64,000 nt of DNA from Streptomyces himalayensis subsp. himalayensis (lineage in GTDB: Bacteria > Actinomycetota > Actinomycetes > Streptomycetales > Streptomycetaceae). Location of the stretch: NCBI RefSeq assembly GCF_013778455.1, contig NZ_JACEHE010000004.1, forward strand, positions 1 to 64,000, read 5' to 3'. The notes beneath the pieces are model-generated. The model saw nothing but the letters and a program-made list of their open reading frames with translations, ran no database searches and had not been told where the DNA came from. A program made the translations under genes and the position numbers. The stretch's first letter is position 1. Every line of letters starts with the position of its first letter. Shown here in pieces: positions 36,972-45,045 of the stretch.

Positions 36972-37643
36972 TCAGTGACGGTGCTCGTGGTCCGGGTGTG
37001 ACGGGTCGCCCGGGTGCTCGTGCCCGGCGGCGTACACCACGCCGGTGCGGGCGCGGTCGAGCCACGCGAAGAAGGCCCGGCGGCCCGCCGCCCGCCGCAG
37101 CTCGCGCTCGATGCCCTCACGCGCCCTCTCGTACGGCAGTACGTGGTCCGGTGCCGGCTCGTCGAAGGGGTCGACGCCGCGCCGGAGGGCCTCCGGGGTG
37201 AGAAAGCGATCCCGGTTGCGGTCGTAGTAGTCCCGCACGGTTGCCTCGGGGATCGCCTGCTCGCGCTCGAAGACGTCCAGCAGGACACGTGCGGCAGGGG
37301 AGTGGGAGAGCACCGCCGCGACGATGCTGCCGAGATCGGCGACGTCCGCCTCCGCGACGGCGAGCACCTGGGACGGCGACACCTCCTCCGGAGCCCTCAG
37401 CCCCCGTTCGGCGCAGGCCCTGCGCGCCAGTTCGTCCGCCACCACGACCTGCGTCGCCCAGCGCCGCCGCTGCCGTTCGGCGCGGGCGAGGGCATCGGGG
37501 CGCGTCTCGCGGTCGCGCGGCGGGACGACCGCCAGGAACGCGTCCACGCGGTCACGGGCGAGGGCTTCCCCGTGGACGAGGGCGGCGGCGCCCCCAGGCA
37601 GGTCCGCCTGCGCGTGGACATGTGTCGGCATGGGCCCGCTCAT
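36972..37643 (-). CDS. SurA/PpiC-like chaperone-type protein with His-rich tail
   Basis: A 223-residue protein of unknown role. Residues 40-130 are helical and resemble the N-terminal domain of parvulin-type folding factors; the segment VRDYYDRNRDRFLTPEAL (about 155-172) is typical of PrsA/SurA proteins just before the prolyl isomerase domain, but that catalytic domain is absent. The C-terminus HEHPGDPSHPDHEHRH could bind zinc or other metals. No signal peptide is visible. Its ATG overlaps the alpha-mannosidase stop by 4 nt, so the two are translationally coupled, suggesting a role for this protein in folding or metallating the large zinc enzyme. That idea is inference. Confidence 0.72.
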   Translation of the reverse strand: MSGPMPTHVHAQADLPGGAAALVHGEALARDRVDAFLAVVPPRDRETRPDALARAERQRRRWATQVVVADELARRACAERGLRAPEEVSPSQVLAVAEADVADLGSIVAAVLSHSPAARVLLDVFEREQAIPEATVRDYYDRNRDRFLTPEALRRGVDPFDEPAPDHVLPYERAREGIERELRRAAGRRAFFAWLDRARTGVVYAAGHEHPGDPSHPDHEHRH

Positions 37644-40600
37644 GGCGTCACGTCCAGCGTGACGGCCTGTGTGTAGGCCACGTTGCCGTGCCACGCCACC
37701 TTGGCCATCAGCCAGTACGACCCGGGCGGTACGGCCGCGCCGTCCACCTCGATCACGCACTGGGCCTCCTCACCGGCGCCCACGGTGAACCCCTGGCAGC
37801 CCGGCGCCACGCCCGCCCAGGTGCCCCAGGACGAAACGGCCCACACGGTGCCGTTGACGGGCCCCCGGGTGGTGTTCCGGACGGTCACCGGGACCTGGAC
37901 CCGCTCCCCCCGTCGTACGGTGACGCGCTCGGCGCCGAGCCGGGACACAAGGGTGGGTCCGGTACGCCCGTCCGGCTCGCCCTCGGGAACGGCACCCGGC
38001 ACGTCGAGGGCGACGACGTCCTCGTACGTCTGACCGCCGTACTCGAGGTGCGCGGTGAGCCAGTGCCGGCCGGGCGCGGCGCCGGGCGGGGGCGTGACGG
38101 TCACCTCCGCGAGGGTGAAGCCGCCGGGGCCCAGCGCGTAGGGCAGTTCGGAGGGCTCGACGGACCAGCCGGGGGGTGCCGTGAGGGGCACGGTGCCGGA
38201 CACGGGCGCGTCGGTCAGCTCCGAGCTCACGCGGACGGTCGCGGTGACGGGACGGCCGTCCGACGCGGTGAGCGCCCTCGGTGACACGTACACCGCGACG
38301 GGCATGTTGCCGCGCGGGGCAGGGCCGGAGTTGTGCAGCCAGTAGCGGGTGTGGACGGGCTGGGCGGGCTCATGGGCGGTGATGCCCGGACCGCCGGAGT
38401 GCTGCGCTCCGTCGGGCGTGGCCAGGACGGTGGCGACTTCGAAGCCGGTCAGGTGGGCTCCGAGGCCGCCGTCCCCGTCCGGGGTGAGGGGCTCCCCGGG
38501 CGTCTCCAGGACGTCGGCGCGTGCGCCCTGCGTCCACGTCACCGGTCCGCGTACCCGTGCCTGGACCGGACGGCCGTTCACCTCGTGCATCCGTACGACG
38601 ACCTCGCGGCTGGGATCCGCCGGTGCCCCGCTTCCCCGGGCGAGCGGTGAGCCGGCCGGCTTGAGTGCGTCGAGGAGCACCTCGCCCGCGGGCTCGAGCG
38701 CCAGCAGGGTCGCTCTCCTCGGCAGGACGGCGACCTGGTCCCGCGACGACTGCCGGATCCGCGCGGTGAGCGGGTGGTTGAACCCATGCCCCGCCCGCGG
38801 CAGCCGCAACTCCCGCCAGTCGCCCGTGCCCGCGACGACGGCGTACTCGAACGTATGGGACCAGCGCTGGAGTTGGAAGGCCGAGCCGTCGGGGGCCGTA
38901 CGGCGCGGCGGGTCGACCCAGATGCCCGACGGCCAGCCGGTGCAGGAGCGCATCAGGGACATGTAGAGGTCCCCGGAGGCGGTGACCACACAGCCGGGCG
39001 TGCCGCGGTTGAGCACGGCGAAGCTGCGCCCGTCCCAGGCGTCGCCCGGCGGAAGGGCCTCACCGCCGCCCGCCGCCGTGGCCCGCAGGGTCGCCGTCGC
39101 GTCCAGGTCGGCGATCAGCGCGTCGACCGCCTTCGCGTCGTCCTCGGTGCGGTCGCCCGCGACCACGAGCAGCGGCAGTCGTTCCAGGTCGCGCAGGTCG
39201 GCGCCGGGCACCCACTCCTCGCGCAGTGCGGCGCGCGGCGCGACCCAGACGGCCGCCATGCCGGTCTCGGCCAGCTGCCGGCGCAGCTCGCGCCCGGCGG
39301 CAGGGTCCCAGCCGAGCGCCTCGGCGACCAGGGAGTTGCGGTCGGGGGCGCCGACGGCGATGCGGATGTCGGGGAGGTTGGAGTCGACTTCGAGGTCGCC
39401 GTAGCGGGGGCCGTCGGCGACGGTCGAGGTCGCTGTGACGCCCGCGCGGACGAGCGCGGCCGCGAGCGGGGTGCCCAGTTCCCCGGCGTCGTCCCAGGAG
39501 GCGTACACGAGCTCGGCGACGCCGATCGGCCGGTGGCCGAGGAACGCACCGGCGTCGTCGTGGACCGCGACCCGCGCGGTGGACCCCAGTCCGAACCACG
39601 TGTTCGCCGGGTTGTCCAGCGTCCACGGGAACCGCTCGCTGTCCACCTCCACGAACCCGAACCCGCGCCCGATCACGGCGTCGGCGACCTCGTGCACCGG
39701 CAGCCCGCCCCGCACGTCCGACGGCCAGCGCACCCGGATGAGCCGGTCGGCGCCGTCGTAGCCGTCGATGGTGGTGGACACGTCCAGGCGGTCGACGCCC
39801 TTCCAGAGGGTCAGCCGCTGTGTGTAGCGGAAGAGACCGAGGTCGCCGCGGACGGTGATCCGGGACCCCGCGGGGGAGTGCTCGACATCGATGTCGGCAC
39901 GGACGTCCCGGCTGCGGGCGGCGGTGGTGCCGGTCGGGGTGAGATGCCAGGGGCCCTCGCCGAAGCGTGGGTGCCTGGGGTACTCCTCCTGGACGACCAG
40001 CTCATTGCCGATGTCGCCGTGGCGCAGCAGCTCCCGGCCGCCCTCTGCCAGCCCGCGCAGACTGCTCACCGCGCCGCCGCGCGCCGGGTCGACCGTCACT
40101 TCGTAGAACTCGTTGCGGATGGTGGTGCCTTCGCCCTTGGACCACTCGGGCACCAACCCCTCTGCGACCGGAAGCGTCTTGAGCCCCATACCGGGCACGT
40201 CCGGTACGACGACGCGGAGTTCGCCGTCCTCGCGCACGGCGGGCAGTGGGAGGCCGGTGCTCTCGTCGAGCGGGACGAGGTCGCTGGGGTCGTGGAGGGT
40301 GAGCACGTCCCGGCGGTCCCAGGTGGCGGAGTTGAAGACGACGAGGTCGGTGCCGCCGCCGGGCAGCGGGGTCACCCCGTCGGCGAGGGCCTGGGTCGCG
40401 TCGGCGTGCACGGCCTCGGCGAGGTCGTACAGCTCGCGCCAGCCGGTGAGCAGGTCGATGTAGACCTGGTCGGACTCGGAGCCTGTGATGGCGTCGTGGT
40501 GGGCGCCGTAGATCAGCTGCCGCCAGGCCTTGTCGAGCGCCGCGTCCGGATACGGATGTCCGGTGACCAGCGAGGCCAGGGTCGCCCAGGCCTCGGCGTC

Positions 40601-41929
40601 GGCGAGCAGCGTCTCGCCGTACCGCTGGGCCTGCTTGGTGTCGATGTAGGAGACGTCCTTGCCGGTGTAGACCGGGTTCATGTCCCGCGTCTGCGGGGAT
40701 GCCGTGCGTCCCTCGGCCGCCAACTGCGCGCGCACGGCGGCGAAGAAGTCCCTGGGGACCGCGCTGATGAACCGCGGCCACACGTAACGGGCGTTCCAGT
40801 CGCGGTGGATGTCCATCACCCAGCGGCACGGCGGCGCGTAGTCCCCGCCGACCGGGAGCAGCACGTTGCGGGTGAGCGCGACCTGCTTGAGCCCCTTGAA
40901 CAGCTTGAACGCCGCCGCCTCCGCCTCGGGCAGCGTGGGCGCGTTGTCGATGACCCAGCCCGCGCCGTAGTGGTTGACCATGTACGCGGTCAGCAGCCCG
41001 CGCCCCGACGGGGCGATCCAGCTGAACTCGGCCGGGAACTGCATCCGCTGGGGGTCCCTCGGCTCCTCGCCGAACACGGACAGCGTCGGCCCCCACTGGT
41101 GGAACGGCCCGCGCGCCCACGAACTGGAGCTGACGCCCGCGTCCGCCATCAGCCCGGGGAACTGCGGATCGTGCCCGAAGGCGTCAAGCTGCCAGGCGGT
41201 TTCGGGGGAGGCCCCCATGATCCGGCGCTGGAAGCCGTCGCCGTACAGGGCGTTGCGTACGGTGGCCTCGGCGCCGGTGAGGTTGGTGTTGGGCTCGTTG
41301 TAGGTGCCGCCCATGATCTCGACGCGGCCGGTGCGGATCAGCTCCCGCAGGAACGCGCGCTCCTCCGGGAAGGCGTCCCAGTACGGCTTGAGGTAGTCGA
41401 CCTCCGCGAGCACGAAGGTGTACGCCGGGTCGCGGCGTGCCAGGTCGCAGTGGGCGCGGACGAGGCTCATGCCGGACTGGCCGCGCGAGTCGAAGGTGCG
41501 GGCCGGCAGCCCGGTGGCGGCCGGGTCGTCGGCGACGTCCCAGGTCTCGGTGTACGCGGCCTGGGTGTTCCACCACACGGGGTCGTAGTGGAAGTGGCTG
41601 ACCATGAACATGGTCCAGCCCGGTTCGGCCGCCGTGAACGCGGCGGTCTGCCGGGCCTCTTGGGCCGGGTCGTCGGCGTCCTGGGCGGAGACGGTGACGT
41701 GGGTGCCCTCGCCGGGGGAGAGGTCGCCGGTCACGGGTATCTCGGCGCGTGCTGTGCCGTCGTCGCCGGCGGTGGCGAGGATCTCCCCGGCTCCGCGGAC
41801 GCCCGGGCCCTCGACGGTGATGCGGACCGTCCGGCCGGGGACATGGCTGATCTCGGCGACCACGACCTGGTGCGGCTGCTCCTCGGTACCGACGAAGAGC
41901 TCGGTCGACTCGACAGAGGTGACGCGCAT
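37640..41929 (-). CDS. GH38 alpha-mannosidase, large multidomain
   Basis: A 1429-residue cytoplasmic glycosidase. After a 100-residue beta domain, the zinc/catalytic motif MVSHFHYDPVWW is at 109-120 (His114, Asp116). The nucleophile Asp249 lies in ETAWQLDAFGHDPQFPG. A middle domain with HHDAITGSESDQVYIDLL (about 510) supplies another zinc ligand. C-terminal beta-sandwich regions follow, ending with NEW3/CARDB-like domains (from about 1180). The enzyme removes alpha-linked mannose from oligosaccharides. GGAGA precedes the ATG, and an operator-like motif sits 49 nt upstream. It is first in an operon with the SurA-like gene. Confidence 0.93.
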   Translation of the reverse strand: MRVTSVESTELFVGTEEQPHQVVVAEISHVPGRTVRITVEGPGVRGAGEILATAGDDGTARAEIPVTGDLSPGEGTHVTVSAQDADDPAQEARQTAAFTAAEPGWTMFMVSHFHYDPVWWNTQAAYTETWDVADDPAATGLPARTFDSRGQSGMSLVRAHCDLARRDPAYTFVLAEVDYLKPYWDAFPEERAFLRELIRTGRVEIMGGTYNEPNTNLTGAEATVRNALYGDGFQRRIMGASPETAWQLDAFGHDPQFPGLMADAGVSSSSWARGPFHQWGPTLSVFGEEPRDPQRMQFPAEFSWIAPSGRGLLTAYMVNHYGAGWVIDNAPTLPEAEAAAFKLFKGLKQVALTRNVLLPVGGDYAPPCRWVMDIHRDWNARYVWPRFISAVPRDFFAAVRAQLAAEGRTASPQTRDMNPVYTGKDVSYIDTKQAQRYGETLLADAEAWATLASLVTGHPYPDAALDKAWRQLIYGAHHDAITGSESDQVYIDLLTGWRELYDLAEAVHADATQALADGVTPLPGGGTDLVVFNSATWDRRDVLTLHDPSDLVPLDESTGLPLPAVREDGELRVVVPDVPGMGLKTLPVAEGLVPEWSKGEGTTIRNEFYEVTVDPARGGAVSSLRGLAEGGRELLRHGDIGNELVVQEEYPRHPRFGEGPWHLTPTGTTAARSRDVRADIDVEHSPAGSRITVRGDLGLFRYTQRLTLWKGVDRLDVSTTIDGYDGADRLIRVRWPSDVRGGLPVHEVADAVIGRGFGFVEVDSERFPWTLDNPANTWFGLGSTARVAVHDDAGAFLGHRPIGVAELVYASWDDAGELGTPLAAALVRAGVTATSTVADGPRYGDLEVDSNLPDIRIAVGAPDRNSLVAEALGWDPAAGRELRRQLAETGMAAVWVAPRAALREEWVPGADLRDLERLPLLVVAGDRTEDDAKAVDALIADLDATATLRATAAGGGEALPPGDAWDGRSFAVLNRGTPGCVVTASGDLYMSLMRSCTGWPSGIWVDPPRRTAPDGSAFQLQRWSHTFEYAVVAGTGDWRELRLPRAGHGFNHPLTARIRQSSRDQVAVLPRRATLLALEPAGEVLLDALKPAGSPLARGSGAPADPSREVVVRMHEVNGRPVQARVRGPVTWTQGARADVLETPGEPLTPDGDGGLGAHLTGFEVATVLATPDGAQHSGGPGITAHEPAQPVHTRYWLHNSGPAPRGNMPVAVYVSPRALTASDGRPVTATVRVSSELTDAPVSGTVPLTAPPGWSVEPSELPYALGPGGFTLAEVTVTPPPGAAPGRHWLTAHLEYGGQTYEDVVALDVPGAVPEGEPDGRTGPTLVSRLGAERVTVRRGERVQVPVTVRNTTRGPVNGTVWAVSSWGTWAGVAPGCQGFTVGAGEEAQCVIEVDGAAVPPGSYWLMAKVAWHGNVAYTQAVTLDVTP

Positions 41930-41977
41930 GGGTCTCCTACGAGGGCTCGGCGGGGCCCCATGGTGACACCGGAGGGA

Positions 41978-41992
41978 TGGTTCAAACAACCA
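41978..41992. promoter_or_regulatory. Candidate RpiR-type operator upstream of alpha-mannosidase
   Basis: TGGTTCAAACAACCA, an almost perfect palindrome (TGGTT-n5-AACCA), 49 nt before the mannosidase start. A weaker half-site copy (TGGTTCAGCCATGCA) follows at 42010-42024. It matches the motif before the binding-protein and SIS genes. Confidence 0.65.
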
Positions 41993-42129
41993 TCTGAATG
42001 TTTCCTCGGTGGTTCAGCCATGCATGTTCCGCCCGTGCCCGGCTCTTTGCCGCTGTGCATGACGCGCTCGTTGCGGCATGCGCGACGAGGGCGGGTTCAT
42101 GCTCGGCGACAGGCTGAAGGGCATGCGAA

Positions 42130-42160
42130 AAGCCGCCCTGGCCGGGCGCCGGGGCGGCTT
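42130..42160 (-). terminator. Rho-independent-type terminator of the rpiR gene
   Basis: AAGCCGCCC at 42130-42138 pairs perfectly with GGGCGGCTT at 42152-42160. On the minus strand the hairpin is followed by a short T-run (TTTTC), and it lies about 30 nt after the stop of the regulator gene. Confidence 0.75.
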
Positions 42161-42187
42161 GCGTGTACGGGAATCGTGTGCGGAAGC

Positions 42188-43072
42188 TCAGCGACTGCGG
42201 CGGGACTTCACCGCGTGCTGTCCCGCAATGTGGTCGGTCAGTGCCAGCGAGGCGCTCGCGCGCTGGTAGGACAGCTGGGCGACCCGGACGTACAGGCAGT
42301 CGATGAGCACCAGCACGGAGTGCCGGGCGCCGATGATGCCGGTGGGGAAGCTGGTCTCGGATGTGGAGGAGATGAGCCGGATGTCGGCGGCCCGGGCGAG
42401 CGGCGAGCGAGGGTCGGCGGTGAGCGCGACGGTCGTGGCACCGCGCTCCTTGGCCAGCTCGAACGGCTCGATGGTCTCCCGAGTCGCACCGGAGTGGGAG
42501 ATGCCGATGGCGACGTCCGCCGGAGTGAGCAGGGCCGCGGAGGTGGTCGCGGCGTGCACCTCGGTCCAGCCGCGCACCGCGCAGCCGATGCGGAACAGCC
42601 GGGTCTCGGTCTCCTGGGCCACAGCGCCGCTGCCGCCGACGCCGTAGACGTCGATGCGCCGGGCTCGGGCCGTGGCCTGGGCCGCCCGCTCGATCGCGTC
42701 GAGGTCGATCCGGTCGATGGTCTGCTGCACCGCGCGCAGGTCGGCGCTGCCCACGACCTGCACGACCCGCTCCAGGTCGTCGTCCGGGGAGATGTCCGGG
42801 CCGATCTCGGCGGTACCCCAGTCGGAGACCTCGCCGCGGCCGCGCTCCTTGGCCAGCTCGATCAGCAGATGCTGGTAGGAGTCGAGGCCGATCGCCCGGC
42901 AGAAACGGGTCACCGTCGCCTGGGAGGTGCCGGTGCGGCGACCCAGTTCGGCGGCCGAGCAGTGGGTGACGGCGGCCGGATCCTCCAGGATCAGCTCGCC
43001 GACCTTCCGCAGGGAGCCGGCCAGGCGGGGCAGTTCGGTGCGGATCAGGGTGGTGACGTCCGTCGAGGGCAT
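42188..43072 (-). CDS. RpiR-family transcriptional regulator (HTH plus SIS domain)
   Basis: A 294-residue regulator. Residues 1-80 are an RpiR helix-turn-helix (CSAAELGRRTGTSQATVTRF near 38-57). Residues 115-260 are a sugar-isomerase (SIS) ligand-binding domain (RIDVYGVGGSGAVAQETETR, described by its ends; GISHSGATRETIEPFELA). RpiR proteins sense phosphosugars such as GlcNAc-6-P or MurNAc-6-P. It is divergent from the SIS gene and faces the mannosidase gene. I infer it controls the surrounding glycan cluster through the TGGTTCAAnnnACCA motif. No strong ribosome binding site precedes the ATG. Confidence 0.9.
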   Translation of the reverse strand: MPSTDVTTLIRTELPRLAGSLRKVGELILEDPAAVTHCSAAELGRRTGTSQATVTRFCRAIGLDSYQHLLIELAKERGRGEVSDWGTAEIGPDISPDDDLERVVQVVGSADLRAVQQTIDRIDLDAIERAAQATARARRIDVYGVGGSGAVAQETETRLFRIGCAVRGWTEVHAATTSAALLTPADVAIGISHSGATRETIEPFELAKERGATTVALTADPRSPLARAADIRLISSTSETSFPTGIIGARHSVLVLIDCLYVRVAQLSYQRASASLALTDHIAGQHAVKSRRSR

Positions 43073-43203
43073 GGGAAGAAGGTATCAGCCACCGTTCTCA
43101 CAGCGATTTGAATACCAGGACCGAAGGAGCGCGAGCCACGCCCGCTCGTTGCCCGGCGCGGGGGCGTGTGATTTATTGATTCACTGATGGAGTTTGTACG
43201 AGG

Positions 43204-43218
43204 TGGTTCAATCCACCA
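43204..43218. promoter_or_regulatory. Candidate RpiR-type operator upstream of the SIS gene
   Basis: TGGTTCAATCCACCA, 28 nt before the GTG start of the SIS gene and between it and the divergent regulator gene. Extended outward, GGTGG/CCACC form a symmetric pair. It would overlap the transcription start of the SIS gene. Confidence 0.65.
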
Positions 43219-43246
43219 TGAGCCGTCCACCAGTAGGGAGTGTCGC

Positions 43247-44011
43247 GTGACCGCAGAGTCCCTGAGCGCCAAGGGTTTCGCGCGCGAGAGCCTGGCCGTC
43301 CTCGACCGCATCACCGAGTCCGCCCGCGACGAGGTCGCGCGCGCTGCCGAACTGATCGCGGAATGTGTGCGGTCGGACGGCGTCATCCAGGCCTTCGGTA
43401 CCGGCCACTCCCAGGCTATCGTCCTCGAACTCGCCGGCCGGGCAGGGGGGTTGGTGCCCACCAGCCGGCTGAGCATCGCCGACCTCGTCCTCTACGGCGG
43501 CGACGAGCCGAGCGTCCTCGACGACCCCCTCCTGGAGCGCGAGTCCGGGGTGGCCGCGCGGATCTACGACCTTGCCGCACCGAGCCCACAGGACCTGTTC
43601 GTCGTCATCTCCAACTCCGGCGTCAACAACGTGGTCGTGGAGATGGCCCTGCACGCCAAGGAACACGGCCACCGCGTCCTGGCCATCACGTCGCTGGCCC
43701 ACACCCGGGCGGTCCCCGCCGCCCACCCGAGCGGCAAGAAGCTCGCCGACCTCGCCGACGTCGTCCTCGACAACGCGGCACCGCGCGGTGACGCTCTCCT
43801 CGACCTCCCAGGCGGCGGCTCGGTCTGCGCCCTGTCCACGCTCACCGGCGTGATGCTGGTCCAGATGACGGTCGCCGAGGCGGCCTCCCTCCTCCTCGTC
43901 TCCGGGGAACGCCCGCCGGTCTACGTCTCGGCCAACGTGCCCGGCGGCTTCGAGAGCAACCTGGGCCTGGAGAAGCGGTACGCCGGACGGATCCGCCGTC
44001 CCGCGAGCTGA
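43247..44011 (+). CDS. SIS-domain phosphosugar-binding protein (UPF0309-like)
   Basis: A 254-residue single SIS domain protein. The phosphosugar-binding signatures are AFGTGHSQAIVLELAGRAGG (by core, near 47-60) and VISNSGVNNVVVEMAL near 120-135. A GDALLDLPGG motif ends the fold. It is probably a phosphosugar isomerase or epimerase working on GlcNAc-6-P or ManNAc-6-P formed in this cluster; the reaction is not determined. The GTG at 43247 is chosen because a GGGAG site lies 6 nt before it; an upstream ATG would place the operator inside the gene. Confidence 0.85.
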   Translation: MTAESLSAKGFARESLAVLDRITESARDEVARAAELIAECVRSDGVIQAFGTGHSQAIVLELAGRAGGLVPTSRLSIADLVLYGGDEPSVLDDPLLERESGVAARIYDLAAPSPQDLFVVISNSGVNNVVVEMALHAKEHGHRVLAITSLAHTRAVPAAHPSGKKLADLADVVLDNAAPRGDALLDLPGGGSVCALSTLTGVMLVQMTVAEAASLLLVSGERPPVYVSANVPGGFESNLGLEKRYAGRIRRPAS

Positions 44012-44022
44012 GCCGTAATCGG

Positions 44023-44041
44023 CTGCCGTCATGGGCGGCAG
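44023..44041. terminator. Weak hairpin between convergent SIS and thioesterase genes
   Basis: CTGCCG at 44023-44028 pairs with CGGCAG at 44036-44041, located 12 nt after the SIS gene stop and before the 3' end of the thioesterase gene. The stem is only 6 bp, so termination is a tentative reading. Confidence 0.4.
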
Positions 44042-44113
44042 GAGCTGCCACCGACCGTCGGGTGGCATGCCGGAGACGCGGCGCGAGCCGCCGCCGCGTG
44101 AGCGACGCTCAGG

Positions 44114-44983
44114 TCAGCCCAGCTTCCGGAACAGCCCCTCCTGCACGACGGACACGATCAGCTGTCCCTCGAGGTTGTAAATGCGCCCGCGCGCCAGGCC
44201 CCGGCCACCCGTCGCGATCGGTGACTCCTGGTCGTACAGGAACCATTCGTCCGCGCGGAACGGGCGGTGGAACCACATCGCGTGATCCAGCGACGCCATG
44301 TCGAAACCGCGGTGACCCCACAGCGGCTCCACGGGGAGACGGACGGCGTCGAGAAGCGTCATGTCGCTCGCATACGTGAGCGCGCAGGTGTGCACGAGCG
44401 GGTCGTCGCCCAGCGGGCCGACAGCGCGCATCCACACGGCGCTGCGAGGTTCGGCCTGCTCGACCTCGTCGGGGGTCCAGCGCAGCCGGTCCACGTAGCG
44501 GATGTCGAAGGGCTGCCGCCTGGCCATGCGCTCCAGTGTCTCCGGCAGCGTGCCCAGATGGCTGCGGATCTCGTCCGCGAGCAGCGGCAGCGACTCCGGG
44601 TCGGGAACCTCGCGGGCCGGCGGCAGCTGGTGCTCGAAGCTTCCCTCCTCGGGCTTGTGGAAGGAGGCGGTCAGATTGAAGATCGTGCGGCCCTGCTGCA
44701 CGGCGGTGACCCGCCGAGTGGTGAAGGAACGCCCGTCACGGACCCGTTCGACCTCGTACACGATCGGCACGCCCGGGCGGCCCGGGCGCAGGAAGTACGC
44801 GTGCAGCGAGTGCACCGGGCGCTCGCCGTCCGTGGTGCGGCCCGCCGCGACCAGGGCCTGGCCGGCGACCTGGCCGCCGAAGACGCGCTGCAGCGACTCC
44901 TGCGGGCTGAGGCCGCGGAATATGTTGACCTCGATCTGCTCCAGGTCGAGCAGATCGACCAGCCGCTCCGCTGGGTTCGTCAT
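44114..44983 (-). CDS. tesB: Acyl-CoA thioesterase II
   Basis: A 289-residue double-hotdog thioesterase that hydrolyses medium- and long-chain acyl-CoAs to free fatty acids. The first hotdog has RVFGGQVAGQALVAAGRT near 33-50 and HSLHAYFLRPG near 58-68. The second has the conserved SLDHAMWFHRPFRADEWFLY (by core HAMWFHRPF, near 240) with the catalytic Asp and Gln in the C-terminal third (SPIATGGRGLARGRIYN). A GGAGAG site precedes the ATG at 44983. It is upstream-adjacent to no pathway partner. The gene follows the helicase gene by 63 nt on the same strand. Confidence 0.93.
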   Translation of the reverse strand: MTNPAERLVDLLDLEQIEVNIFRGLSPQESLQRVFGGQVAGQALVAAGRTTDGERPVHSLHAYFLRPGRPGVPIVYEVERVRDGRSFTTRRVTAVQQGRTIFNLTASFHKPEEGSFEHQLPPAREVPDPESLPLLADEIRSHLGTLPETLERMARRQPFDIRYVDRLRWTPDEVEQAEPRSAVWMRAVGPLGDDPLVHTCALTYASDMTLLDAVRLPVEPLWGHRGFDMASLDHAMWFHRPFRADEWFLYDQESPIATGGRGLARGRIYNLEGQLIVSVVQEGLFRKLG

Positions 44984-45045
44984 GTGGTGATCTCTCCTGT
45001 GCTCACATTCGGAGGTGCACTCGCCACTCCGGGCTGGAACCGGAC

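Noticed and set aside
42078..42269. 63-codon plus-strand frame between mannosidase and RpiR genes
   Set aside because: It runs through the terminator hairpin and antisense to the RpiR 3' end; no ribosome binding site.
38774..43111. 1445-codon plus-strand open frame opposite the alpha-mannosidase and RpiR genes
   Set aside because: High GC gives long antisense frames. GH38 and RpiR motifs are plain on the other strand, while this frame has no recognisable domain.
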